Positions 28,611 through 40,387 are shown, counted from the first letter of the stretch. The stretch: 64,000 bases of DNA from Dermatophagoides farinae (GCF_024713945.1 NC_134681.1:5061501-5125500); one strand, 5' to 3'. Notes: generated by a model not told the origin, from the sequence alone. Made by a program: numbers and translations.

Positions 28611-28981
28611 ATCAGAAGCGAAAACGAGCAGCTGTTTTGCATTTTTCTTGGAAATTTTCTTTTACTGCTTTTTGTTTTCCGTAAATTTCTTTTTTTGGAT
28701 TTTAAAACAACTGTCACTAATCGGAATGGGCGCCCTTTTGATGACCAAAGTTTCTATTCAGATTTTCATTCAATCACCATAACCGAATCGAAGCTTGTTT
28801 AATTTATCATTAATGTGAAAGTTTTTCAATCAACGCCGATGCAGCATCAGCTAAAATCAATAATGTTTACATGTTTATACATCCAATTCCAATGTATGCA
28901 TGTAATAAATTGCGATGATCTCGACACATCATCGTAATAATATCAAACCATATGGATAAAAAGTTCGCAGCTATGATTTCT

Positions 28982-29107
28982 GAACTGGTCGTGTTAGTTT
29001 GGAAATTTGTCATTTTCTCGATTCTGAACAGGTCGTGTTAGTTTGGGAATTTGTCATTTTTTCGATTCTGAACAGGTCGTGTTAGTTTGGAAATTTGTCA
29101 TTTTCTT
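28982..29107. repeat. 44-bp tandem repeat, about 2.9 copies
   Basis: Units begin at 28982, 29026 and 29070, each 44 bp, sharing GGTCGTGTTAGTTTGG and AATTTGTCATTTT with only a few differences; the third copy decays after about 38 bp. Units abut directly with no variable spacers, so this is an ordinary tandem repeat. Confidence 0.92.
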
Positions 29108-29411
29108 TATTTTGAATTCTGGGTGTTTTAAATACAAAAAGCAAAAACAACAGAATTGATCAACAGATGACCAAGAGTTATCACTTTGTCCTTCCTTAGA
29201 ATTAAATAAATTTATAGTCGACCTTGGACAAAATATCGTATGACACTCATCGCTTTTTCTTGTTCTATCTTAATCATGATGGTCATGAACTCTTAAGCTC
29301 AAACAATGTAACCATTTTATTTATAATTGACATATAAAAATACAATTTAATTTATAAAGGATTCTTTTTCATTTGTCTTTCTTTTTTTGGTCATTAGACC
29401 GTTTGATATTT

Positions 29412-29962
29412 TTATATTTGTTCCAAAAAAATTTCTGAAAAAATACATAAAATACAAATTCCATTTTTTGCATCACAATTTAGTTCATTATATTTTTTGG
29501 GTAAAATTGGGTAATTGGCGTCTATTTTAATTAAAATGATGAGCATCGTATTTTTAGGAATGCTTGTCATATACAAGCAGTCGTTACTTGTTCCGCAAAT
29601 ATGTTTAACGATTGATCTGATGATAGAAAGAATAATTGAATTCAATATCTTAAAGCTGGCAATCGAATTCGGATTCAGCAAAAATACGTTTAAGTCATCA
29701 TCAAATACCGGGAATTCATAATTATCCGGCACAAATGTGCCATTTGAATTTATAAGATTTCCTTCGTAATACTAAAATAAAATAAAATTCAACATTATTA
29801 TTAACATAAATGTCTGAACGAAAATATCATATTCAACTTACAGAAAAATGAAATGTGAAATCTTTTTTCCATCGCATTGAAGACCTTTTTGAATTGGAAT
29901 AGTTGGATCGTTTTGTCCCAAATTACCATTTTTATCGATATAATTCTAATCCATTGGTTTAT
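29412..29962 (-). pseudogene. Broken gene fragment, possibly calcium-channel alpha-2/delta-like
   Basis: A minus-strand frame from about 29779 to a TAA at 29412-29414 encodes a normal-looking peptide (YYEGNLINSNGTF, NYEFPVFDDDLNVFLL) after an acceptor-like TTTTAG. Upstream, across a GTAAGT donor at about 29840, coding-like sequence occurs in two different frames (GNLGQNDPTIPIQKGLQ and RWKKDFTFHFS), suggesting a frame break. The segment CLYMTSIPKNTMLIILI resembles the Cys-then-IPNTNL pattern near the C-terminus of voltage-gated calcium channel alpha-2/delta subunits. That match is short and from memory, so the family is only a suggestion. The lack of a start, the mixed frames and the neighbouring TRPML fragment favour a decayed copy. 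Confidence 0.35.
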
Positions 29963-30055
29963 GATTCGAAATAATTCCGTATCCAAACAAAAATGAAAAT
30001 GTTAAACATCGAAATCAAATTAAACAATCGAAAACTTTTGTTTACACACGATTAC

Positions 30056-30118
30056 CGCGAGTAATCGCGATTTTTGCGAGTAAACAGGCTATCAGGCGAA
30101 AAATCGCGAGTACTCGCG
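30056..30118. repeat. Inverted repeat (hairpin)
   Basis: Arms at about 30056-30078 and 30095-30118 pair almost perfectly: the left arm begins CGCGAGTAATCGCG and the complement of the right arm begins CGCGAGTACTCGCG, both followed by ATTTTT. The loop is about 17 bp. The CG-rich arms stand out in AT-rich DNA. It lies directly after the last exon of the TRPML fragment and may be a small transposon end or a foldback element. Confidence 0.8.
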
Positions 30119-30129
30119 CACTTTTTTAC

Positions 30130-30484
30130 TGTGCAGTGGAAAAAAATGTAGCAAACATATCATCACCGTTTATAAGTGAAAACAAGCATTCCAATGTTGA
30201 ACTAAGCGTACGAAATTTGAGATGAGGACCCAAAACGACCCAACCACAAAAACAAAATCCTCTGTAAAATGATAAAATTTTTAAACAATTTTTTTTTATA
30301 AACTAATGATGAACAATTACACTAACCCATAAACTAAAAATGCACAGAGACAGAACCGCAAAACGTTTGGAAAAGATTTCTTCAATGTTACAATAAGAGA
30401 ATGTTGTATGATTGAAAATAGGCAAAATAACGTAATAATGGAAACCAAACCAAAAGATTACCAATGCCTAAAAATAGCGAACAG
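30130..30484 (-). pseudogene. Trpml: TRPML (mucolipin) channel fragment with frameshift
   Basis: Two exon-like blocks on the minus strand: 30484-30327 (donor GTTAGT) and 30261-30130 (acceptor ACAG, donor GTAAAA). They encode the S5-to-pore part of TRPML lysosomal cation channels: LGIGNLLVWFPLLRYFAYF and SYNIL in the first, [30 protein letters not shown] and DDMFATF in the second. These follow human mucolipin-1 ([47 protein letters not shown]) closely, including the pore-region NGDD acidic pair. In the first block the frame breaks after NILL: the in-frame codon at 30390-30388 is TAA, and the conserved protein resumes in another frame. No upstream lumenal-domain exons or downstream S6 exon are visible, so this is a partial, disabled copy. 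A sequencing indel could explain the frame break but not the missing exons. Confidence 0.82.
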
Positions 30485-30874
30485 CTAACAGAAAAAAAAA
30501 TTATAACCAATTTAATTTGAAACATATAAATATTTAACAAACCTATTCATCTTTTTTACTGATACAATTGGACTATCACCTTTATGGCTTCTACAAATTG
30601 ATAATAATGATGAACCATTGTTGTAGTGAGAATCAATTAAATGCAAAACGAACAATATTTAATAATAAATATGTCGTGGGATCGTTTGTGAAAATCGGAT
30701 TTTTATTTGTTGTCGAGTTGTGTGTATTAGTGTTCCTGACTCGGAATTTTCGGCTGAAAAACGTGCTCGTTCTCTCTCACCGACATTCTCGGTCGAAATA
30801 GGGGAAAGTAGAAATAGGCAGGAGCATGCGCAGCCAGTAATGCTACATATATACAGTGATATAATACAAATATA

Positions 30875-31084
30875 CAGTAATACCCCGCTTAACGCGGGGT
30901 TACGTTCCAAAAATATTGAGCGTAAAGCGAAACAACAGCGCAAAGTGGGGTTATTTTTGCATAATTTACATAATGCATTTTTACTCTTCATATACAATGT
31001 AACAATGTATTGCAATGTAATGTAATTGCAAAGCGTTATATCGAAACAGCGATAATCGGGGCAGCGTTAAGCGAAGTATTTCTG
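30875..31084. mobile_element. Pogo/Tigger-like MITE, 210 bp
   Basis: The left end CAGTAATACCCCGCTTAACG and the complement of the right end CAGAAATACTTCGCTTAACG are imperfect terminal inverted repeats (17 of 20 bases). Each end is flanked by TA (30873-30874 and 31085-31086), the target-site duplication of Tc1/mariner/pogo elements. The CAGnnATACC-CG start resembles Tigger/pogo ends (CAGGCATACCTCG). There is no transposase frame, so it would need an enzyme supplied by an autonomous relative. Confidence 0.85.
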
Positions 31085-31135
31085 TAATATCGTAAAATAT
31101 GATTGTTATATACGACCATAATTACATTCTATATT

Positions 31136-31940
31136 ATGGGGGAGGATAATGGTCTGGGGGAAAATTACCCCATCATTTATAAATTTGCCTCCCCCATTTA
31201 CACACATTAACACATATACACGCATATACACATTCGACGTCGGTTCAAATCCCATCGCGGCCGCCTGGGTTAATATAAAAAATAGTCAGTGTTGGGGGTG
31301 GATAGTGGTTTGCGCATAATCACTTATAAATTTGCCTCCCCCTCGCTTATAAAACCTATTTGTTGGGGAGGATAGTGGACAATCACTTATAAATTTGCCC
31401 CCCAATTATTTATATACACATACACACTTGCGCATAAAGTAATTTAAAAAATAGTCAGTGTTGGGGGTGGATAGTGGACAATCACTTATAAATTTGCCTT
31501 CCCCTTGCTTATAAAATCTATTTGTTGGGGAGGATAGTGATTCGGAGCGAAATTGTCCGATCATTTATAAATTTGCCCCCCAATTTTCAAATACACATTT
31601 ACACATTACACATAAATTAATTTAAAAAATAGTCAGTGTTGGGGGTGGATAGTGGACAATCACTTATAAATTGGCCTCCCCCTTGCTTATAAAATCTATT
31701 TGTTGGGGAGGATAGTGGTATGGACCATAATTGTCCGATCACTTATAAATTTGCCCCCCAATTATTTATATACACATACACACATACTTATATCTAAATA
31801 TAAAAAAATAGTTAGTGTTGGGGTGGATAGTGGACAATCACTTATAAATTTGCCTTCCCCTCACTTATAAAACCTATTTGTTGGGGAGGATAGTGGTATG
31901 GACCATAATTGTCCGATCACTTATAAATTTGCCCCCCAAT
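31136..31940. repeat. 178-bp satellite-like higher-order repeat
   Basis: A core CTTATAAATTTGCC (or TTTATAAATTTGCC) recurs nine times, with TTATAA starts at 31177, 31324, 31387, 31486, 31565, 31664, 31743, 31842 and 31921. From 31387 on, spacing alternates 99 and 79 bp, so two diverged half-units make a unit of about 178 bp. Each half carries GGATAGTGG upstream and a C-rich block after the core. The phrase TAGTCAGTGTTGGGGG marks unit starts at 31283, 31452, 31630 and (variant) 31809. Near the left end, GGTTCAAATCC at 31242-31252 matches a tRNA-type internal promoter B box. Confidence 0.9.
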
Positions 31941-32009
31941 TACATACACATTTATATCTAAATTTTCTTCTAAATTTAATTGTATATAATACATACCAGT
32001 ACACAGGGC

Positions 32010-32204
32010 CGAGAAAATCGCGAGGCCTTAAAAAATTTTTATCATAGGCGAAAAAAAGAAATTGGTGAAATATTCGAAAAACACCGAGAAGCTATTGATT
32101 CACTGGCGGCAAAAAATATTGATGAAGTGTTGGCGGGACTGGTAAAAATTTGTGAAACATCAGATACATTTGCAAACAGGAAAATAAGTCATGAGACATT
32201 ATGA
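32010..32204 (+). CDS. Short exon-like ORF of unknown function
   Basis: After an acceptor-like ACACAG at about 32003-32008, a frame runs about 65 codons to TGA at 32202-32204. Its product is hydrophilic and helix-prone (RKKEIGEIFEKHREAIDSLA, ICETSDTFANRK) with balanced composition, unlike the repeat-driven frames nearby. An ATG lies upstream in the same frame at about 31983. I do not recognise it. It sits directly after the satellite and may be the last exon of a transposon gene or a captured host exon. Confidence 0.22.
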   Translation, partial: RENREALKNFYHRRKKEIGEIFEKHREAIDSLAAKNIDEVLAGLVKICETSDTFANRKISHETL

Positions 32205-34955
32205 CATTTCATTTTTAAAATTTTTATATTTCGAGAAAACCACACACACATGGGACATGAAATGACAATCGAAAATAATCAAATGAATAGATATGTTATT
32301 CCATTTTTTTACCTTGTTTTGTTGATAAGAAAAATGAAAACGACATTGTTTCGTTTGAAACTTTGTTGTTTTGCTTTCCATCTAAATTTGAATCATTTAT
32401 GTACTCAAATTATCATCATTTTCATTAAGATTTTCATAAATTATTCAACAACATTGTTTGTGTTTTTTTTTGCATACGATTCGATTATTTTGTTGTTGAG
32501 CTCCTTCATTCATTACCAAAAATAAAAAAAAACTTTTGGAATTTCAAATGACATCATCAAAACTCAAGAATTTTTTTTTTGTTAGTGGGAAATACCTGGA
32601 ACAGTAGTCGCCATCTAGTATTTATAATTAGAAATATTTTTTTACTTGTTTCTATTACGAACCATCAGATGCCGTCAGTGAATGAAAGTTGTATTTTTAT
32701 TTTTTCCAAAAGACAGTCATTTGAATCATTTGAATTCAAATTGATGATGATTGTAAAAATCAATTAATTTTACCACCTATGGATATGTTATAATGAAATT
32801 GACATTTAAATAAAATATACATTACACATACACACACACGCACAACTAATTGATTTGATTCTGTTGACGAATACATCGAAACCGGCTAATAATTTTCCTG
32901 ATTTTATGTACAATGGTTGGCCTATTGGCATATTGTCAACCAAAAAAAAAAATTATCATCCATTGAAAATGTTAACGATAAAAAATAAAATAAAATCCTA
33001 AAGGAAATGCCTTAGCAAAAAAAAAAAATAAATTTTGTTCATTATAACATTCAAAAAACACACACACACACACACACATTTGTTTAAATCATGTATATTT
33101 TTTTTCACTGATAATCAATCATCAATACATCGATTGATGATTGATATCAGTAAAAGTTGTATATTTCATTTGAAATTCCATTTAAATTGATAAAAAAAAA
33201 TATGAGCAAATATTTGATATAAAAAAAAATATTTTTTTAGATAATAATCATCATCATCATCATTATTATTGTGAAAATAAAACGCATATAGATCCACCAT
33301 CAAAATAGTGAAAGGTAGATAGTGATGAATCCCAAAGTTTGTTTCTAAGTAGGCAATGACTTCCTTTGAATTCTCTAATTCATTTTTAACGGTTCGCAAC
33401 AAAAAAAAAAAAAAATTCAAACTAATTATAAATCCTGACAACAACGACAACAACAATAATGAAGACGATTATAGCGACAACAAACACAAACGGCAATCAA
33501 AATTAAAATAAATCCGCATTTTGGATGACAACCGGCATAATATTTTAGTTGAATATATATTTTTTTTTTGTTTCTGTTTGTTGCTAATTTTAGTAACAAA
33601 ATTTAATCTAGAAAACAAACAAATAAACAAAATTGAAGTGTGCACCAAGAAACAGAAACAAAACGGTGTATGCAAACATTCAAAAATAGTCAGTGATTTT
33701 AATCATACGATTTTGGAAGAATCGAGAAAATTTTCAGGAAAAAAAAACAACAAAATCTAGATGTATATAAAAAAAAGGATTGCCAACAATCAGGACAATG
33801 TCAATTGTTTCTCATTCTTTTCATTTTAAATTTCCTTCTTCAAATGTTGTTGTTGTTGTTGTTGTTGTTGTTGTATTTTTTTAATCAAATTTGATTATAA
33901 TTTCCTTTTTGGTTGCACACAATAACAATAACAACAGTGAAAATAAAAAACAGGATTTAATTCATTTAGAATTTTTTTTTTAAATTTACAAAATGGCTGC
34001 TATGTTTGCTAACTTCATCATCATCACCATCATCATCATCATAACCATCGCCATAGTGTCTGAATGGTGGCCGGCTTGTTGCCTGGTTTCTAATCATTAT
34101 TATTATTATCAAACATCAATGGAAATAAACTTGTTTCGACTTGTCGGCGTTTTGTTTTTCACTTCTCGCTTGTCAATAATAATAATGATGATTGGGATAG
34201 CCTCGCTTGTTTTGGTATACGTAAAAAAGATGAATTACGAAATCATTTTTTGTTTTGTTTTAACCTTTTTCATAGCCAGAATCATACGATGAATGCGAAT
34301 AAGGATAAATTGATTGCAAAAAAAAAAAATTCTCAATTTAACCATCAAATTGAATAGATTAAATTGATGTTATCTGCCATCATGATTATTATTATTGTTT
34401 CATAAAATTCATTTCTATGATTCTGTCATGATTTTTTTTCTGTTTTTTTTCACAATTCGAATTCGATAGTATTTATACAGGTTTTGTGTGTGTGTGTGTT
34501 TGTGTCGATACCATCGATCCAAGGTCAGTGAATGAATTGAAAAAGTAGAAGAAACACATATACACACACACATTGAGAGACCATTTCATATAATTTTCAC
34601 CCGAAATCTACCAATTATAGTGGGATTCTCAAGGATATTTTTTTTCCTATTCAATCTACTAAAATGACGCCATGTTGATGAATGACTGTAAAATCATTCA
34701 GTCAGATTGGTTTTATTTTTATGATTGTCAGGATGGATGGATGGATAGATTGTTGGCTGGCTGACGTTGCCTGGTTTTTGCAGTCCTGCATTGGCAAAAC
34801 AAACACATAAACACTTTACAGAGATCACACTAACTGATGGTTTGAGGGCCATCTATTCTAAACAACACACACACACACACACAAAGATATAAACAGCCAA
34901 AGGCCATACATTCATCTTATATATTACAAATCATTTGGCTTACGTGACCCAACAC

Positions 34956-34986
<31 letters not shown>

Positions 34987-37900
34987 CAACGAACAAGGTC
35001 ATATAAAAACATGACAACAATCAATATTCAAAAATACAAGCTAACTAAAATTATGATAGGATTGAAAGGCAAAGATTTGATAATAATAATAATAATTCTA
35101 TATATTGTTATGATATATATGACCTATGGAACCATATAGAAACAAACAAAAATCATGTGATTTAAACATGTTGCTGATGATGATGTTGTTGTTTTTGGTG
35201 GTGGTGGTGGTGGCAAGGGTGGGAATCACCTCTCACTCTTATCAAGTTGAAACCATGGTTGATGATGATGATGATGATGATGATCATCATCATTAACTTT
35301 GAGGTGCAATGCCAAGAATATATAACTCGTTTCGTTTCGTTTTCATTCTTTTTTTTACTTGCTACAAATATTATTTTTAGGAATAAAAATCATAACTTTT
35401 CGAATTGACGTAGGTTTTTTTTTGTCGAAAAAACTAGAAGAAAACAATTATTTATTGCAACATTTTAATTTGTACATAATTGAAAGAAATAGATGAAAAA
35501 TAATAATAATAACGACGAACATTGGGTGGTTAAATCAATTTATCAACAACGAATTTATTTTTTTTTTTTTTTGCATGAAAATGACATAATAATAATACGT
35601 CATTCGTTAATCTAATTTAATATGAAATTACCACAATTATTCACAGTTGCCAATAATTGAAATGAAAGTTCTCCAACCGAGCTAAAAAAAATAAATAAAA
35701 AGAATGTGACAAGAGAATCAAGTTTATTCTGGTTAAAACTTGTTTCACTTTGAAATGATCCATCAATATGGTTATGAAGAAAAAAAATAAACATTCGAAA
35801 CAACAACAACAGCAACCATATACGCAAATCCTGGTTTATCCATCCATCCATCCGTCTATCTATCTATACCCGGTGGGTAATTCTACATTGACATAATGAT
35901 TAATCAGAAGTGACTGATGTGTCAGATTATAATAAACTTGTTTGTTGTAAATTTTCAACATTTGATTTTGGTTAACTAGACAACCTAGGCTAACTTTATC
36001 TATTTATATTGACACAACAGCAACAACAAAAAAAGTATATCCCCAGATGATCATGTGATGATTAGTGATATTATTATTATTATTGTAGTGCATAATAATA
36101 AAATTCCAACTTTTTCTTTTTTATTTTTCTGGTGCACAAAAATTAATTGTCAACAAATTGTGTGAAAAAAAAAATAGTCGACATAACCTTTTTTTTGAAT
36201 TGAATTGATATCAATTACAAACACACAAAAGTCAAGTATTTTGTTTGTCTTGATATGGATACGATTCCTTTTCTTATTTTTCTTGTTCTTGTGTTTGATT
36301 ATCAATCAAAAAAAAAAAATTTATCAATATTATTCTGAAATAGAAACTTATCAAAGAAAAAATAACTGCAAAGTTTTTTCTTCTTTTTTTTATTTATAAA
36401 AAAAATGAGAACATCAATTTAGATAGCAAAAAAAAAAAAAATTTTTTTTTTATTTGGACCAAAGCCAAATCCTTTTTTTGTCATCATAATAATCATCAAA
36501 ATGATCATTGTATAACCAGGATGATGATGATAATGATAATAGCTAGTTTGGCTGGCTACAGTATAAAAGAATCATTGACCCTGGGTTTATATAGGCCATT
36601 GCATGTGGGCGGAGGGGGTTGGGGAATAAGAGAACCCAAGAAGCCAAAAAAAAAAAAGAAAAAAAAGAAAAAAAAATTCCTCTAGTATCATCATGGACAT
36701 TGACTACTACAACTACATTTTGTTTATTATAATAATGTTAATATAAATGAAAAGAAACTGAATACCGAATTTTTTTTTCTTCATATGAACGAATCTAGTC
36801 CAATTTAAAAAAAAAAATTTACAGAAGAAAAAATATGTGTGGGAACCAAACTGGCTTTGTCATGATTCCTGATACTAGCTTCCGTGTATGTGTGTGTTTG
36901 TATGCATGTATTTATAATATAATGTATTTATGTATGTATATGAATGAATAGTGCGCCGAATCATCATCAGGAAATGATCCAAATTCAACCAACAACAACA
37001 ACAGTGTATGATGAACCAAGAGAACTTTGATATTATCATCATTATCATTGAACAAATTGATACTGATTCATCATGATGATTCTATCTATCTATCTATCTA
37101 TCAGTTATATTGATTCTTATGATGATGATGATGATGAGCATGTTTTTTTTTTTGCTGTCAAAACAAATCCTTTCAGCACTTAAAAACCGGGTTAACAACA
37201 AGAAAAAAAATATACATTAAAAATTGAGGCCATTTCCAGTGAAGATATGAAGGAGAAGGAGAGCGAAAAAAAATATCAAGCCCAGATCATAGATTTTTTT
37301 TGTATATAGAAAAAAAACCATGAAAATCGAATCGAATTCTAAATCAAAAATATTGAAAAATAACAACCAGCATGTTTGTCCATTTGGATGAAAAAATTTA
37401 TTCAAATCCTGGTTGACAAAAAACACACACAGACAGATGTTGAAGACGCGCGCGCGCCAATTCTTGTTGATATTAATTTCAATCATCATCATCAATGTTG
37501 GATCATGTGCTTTACAATTTTGTGTGTCTGTGTGTATATGTTTTTCAATTTGTTTGAATCTAAATTTAGATATGATAAATATTTGTAAATTGTGATGAAC
37601 TTGAATTTTTTTTTTCGAGCTCGCGCGTGTGTTTGTGTGTGTGTGTTTCTTAATATACAAAATGGATGGATTTTTTCTTTTTATTTTTTCATTGATTGAT
37701 TGAATTTTTCCATTTGAAGAGAGAATATATATATATAAAAACAACACACAAACAGCATCAGCAGTAGCAGCAGCAACAGTAAAAAAAATGAGAAAATTGA
37801 CTGTAAAAAGTCACATGTTTTTTATTTTGATTTTTGATTTTTGTTTTTACATTCGAATTTTTTTCATTTATTACACGTAAAACTTTCATATTGGCGATTA

Positions 37901-40387
37901 TAAAAAAAAGTTCTCTACACGTGTTTGTTGAGAACACTAATTTCACCGATTGGGCCATTCTTCCTATTTACGTTTTGAATATATATAAACATTTTATATA
38001 TGGCTTACGTGACCTGTGTCTAATAGACACATAATATATATACACGTACAACGGCTAAAAAAAAACACCAATAACAAATTGTTTGGATCGATAATTGTGT
38101 TGTTCGATTATGTTATCACATTTTAAATATATAATAGTCTTTTATATTTATATTATTATTGTCATTAAATAAATGATTAATAAGATGTTGTTATTGTTAT
38201 TGTTGTTAATCAATCAATCAATCAAATTGATTGATTTACCGATTAATCATCATTGATCATTGATTTTATTTGATTTTTTCCTTTCAATTTTTATTGTTTT
38301 TTTCAATTTTTTTTTTACTTCTATCTTTTGATATGAACACACAGTGTAGAGTTTTTGATTTCATATAAATATTTCTTTTCATCATCATTGATTAATTTCA
38401 GATGAAGTCGTTTTTTTTTGGCTATCCTATCCGATATATCAAATCGAGTGATAAAACGCTACCACCAAAATCAATCCATCCATCGGGTTTATTTGTCATT
38501 TATATGGATGTTTTCTCTTGTATTTTCAATACATATCTTTTTTTTTTATTTATCGATTTATCGAAACAAAATATAAATATATATAAAAGTTAAGTTTAAG
38601 TTATCAATTGTGATTGTGGATTGTGTGGATTTTCACAGATTTGTCATACACACAACAACAACAACAACAACAATATATACACACTATAAACTCGTGATTC
38701 GAATTGAATTTCGAATATTATTTTCAGAAAAAAAAAATTTTTTGTTTTTTTTTGTCTATTTGTCTGTCTGTATGGATGTATGTCTTGTGTTGTTTTCTCA
38801 TTTCATCTAATCGATTAATGTGATGATCGATCAAGTCGCCGGCAAAGCAGCAACACGTGAATATTCAACATAAAATATTAGTAATCAAATATGAGAAAAA
38901 TTTTTTTTTTTTTTTGGCAAATACAAATCTAATGAATCATTTTATTTGGCCGGATTTTATTTTTTTGTTTTTTTTTTGATGACCTAAGTTTTTTTTAACT
39001 TGTTGTTGTTGATCGATTGTGATTTATGAAAATTCAAGCTTCGTGTTTCATTGATTTTTATTTCAAAACAAAAAGTACGAACATTTTTTTTGTTTTGTTT
39101 CCATTGACTTTTCGATTCGATTATAATTCTTCCTCTCTCATCCAATCCTGTCTTTTCATTGATTGTAAGTTTTATTATTATTCTGTTATAATAATAATTA
39201 TTCTGGTAGCGGTACATTTTTTTATGCTGTTTTTGTTTCACATTCGGATGAAAGAGAGAAAAACAAATCGAATTCATTTGAAATGATGATTAAAAATTTT
39301 GATCAATATAAAAATATATATATACTACATCTGTAGCAATAACTATGTATGTATAAACTTGGTCGACAAAAAAAAAAAAAAATGGAACACACAAAAATAT
39401 TTGCTGTTTTGTTTTGTTTGTTTGGCCATGTTGTTGATGACGATTGCGGCAGCATTCCGTAAACACCCCTTATCCATCCATTTTTACAAAAAAAAATTAT
39501 AATAATAAACTAATCGATCGTCCGATCAAAAAATTCTACGCGCAGATGTAAAATTGAAAATGGAAAGCAAAGCAAAGCAAAGCAAAAAAAAAAAATGAAA
39601 CGAGACAAGAGGCACATCATCATCAAGAAAAAATAAAATAAAATAAAATATTGGGCCAAAGAGAATATGCGCGTTGTGATAATCACGTTCGCCAATTTAC
39701 TGTGTGTGTTTTTTTTTTTCCTATAGATTTTCAATACCACTGCTTTTCAATGCATATACATTTATATTATATTCACATATATCAAAAACAACAACAACAA
39801 CAACAACAACAGCACATTTTTTGTTTTACAATTTTCAAACAGCAAGCTATAAAAGTCACACGACAAACAAGGCAACAAGCTTATTTTTTTTCAATTTAAA
39901 TTGCATTCCCATTTAATAGTCCATATTGATCGATAGTGTGTTAGTGATTCATTCATCTCGTTTCGAACATTTAATATTATATTATTATTATTTACACATT
40001 TTCTCTATTCGAATTTGGCTCAAATTTTCTCATTTCATTCATCTACATTTCATTTTTTTTATATTAACAAAATATATATACAAAAAAAAATCAGAGATTC
40101 ATTTTTTGCTCTTTACACAATTATTATACAAGTGTCTCTGGATAATAATAATAATTTATATTTTCTGTTTTCTGTTTTTTTCCCCTTTCATCGTCTTTTT
40201 CATTTGGTAAGAATTTTAATTCAAAATTATACCCTCGAATCCATTTACACATTTTTATTTTGCTGTGTTTATATTTTGTTTACCTTTATTTGACATCTGT
40301 TTTTTATTGTTTTTGTTCTTGTTTTCTTGTTTTTTTTCTCATATAGTCTTCGATACCTTCCGATGTAAATTTTTTTTTGTCATATAA
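32205..40387. other. Gene-poor microsatellite-rich tract, right part
   Basis: About 8.2 kb without a supportable coding exon. Notable contents: CA runs (about 33059-33078, 34866-34883), TTG run about 33845-33873, CAA run about 34961-34985, GAT runs about 35260-35283 and 37120-37138, CTAT run about 37081-37102, and a G-rich stretch at about 36606-36626. The last few hundred bases before 40388 may be 5' UTR of the Ser-rich gene. Confidence 0.55.

Noticed and set aside
28982-29107. Possible CRISPR-like array
   Set aside because: Units of 44 bp abut directly with no unique spacers, the host is a eukaryote, and no cas-like gene exists nearby.
31230-31262. tRNA gene around GGTTCAAATCC
   Set aside because: Only the B-box/T-arm-like half is present; the T stem pairs poorly and no A box or acceptor partner is visible upstream. 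Kept only as a hint of a tRNA-derived repeat.
33993-34292. Hydrophobic 99-codon frame that could be read as a membrane protein
   Set aside because: Hydrophobicity comes from ATC/TTA repeats (poly-Ile), a common artefact in this AT-rich DNA.
36562-36630. TATAAAAG plus a G-rich stretch
   Set aside because: Isolated motifs in AT-rich DNA; no gene start within several kilobases.
37456-37470. Short GCGCGC run
   Set aside because: An isolated dinucleotide run with no neighbouring structure; probably a minor microsatellite.
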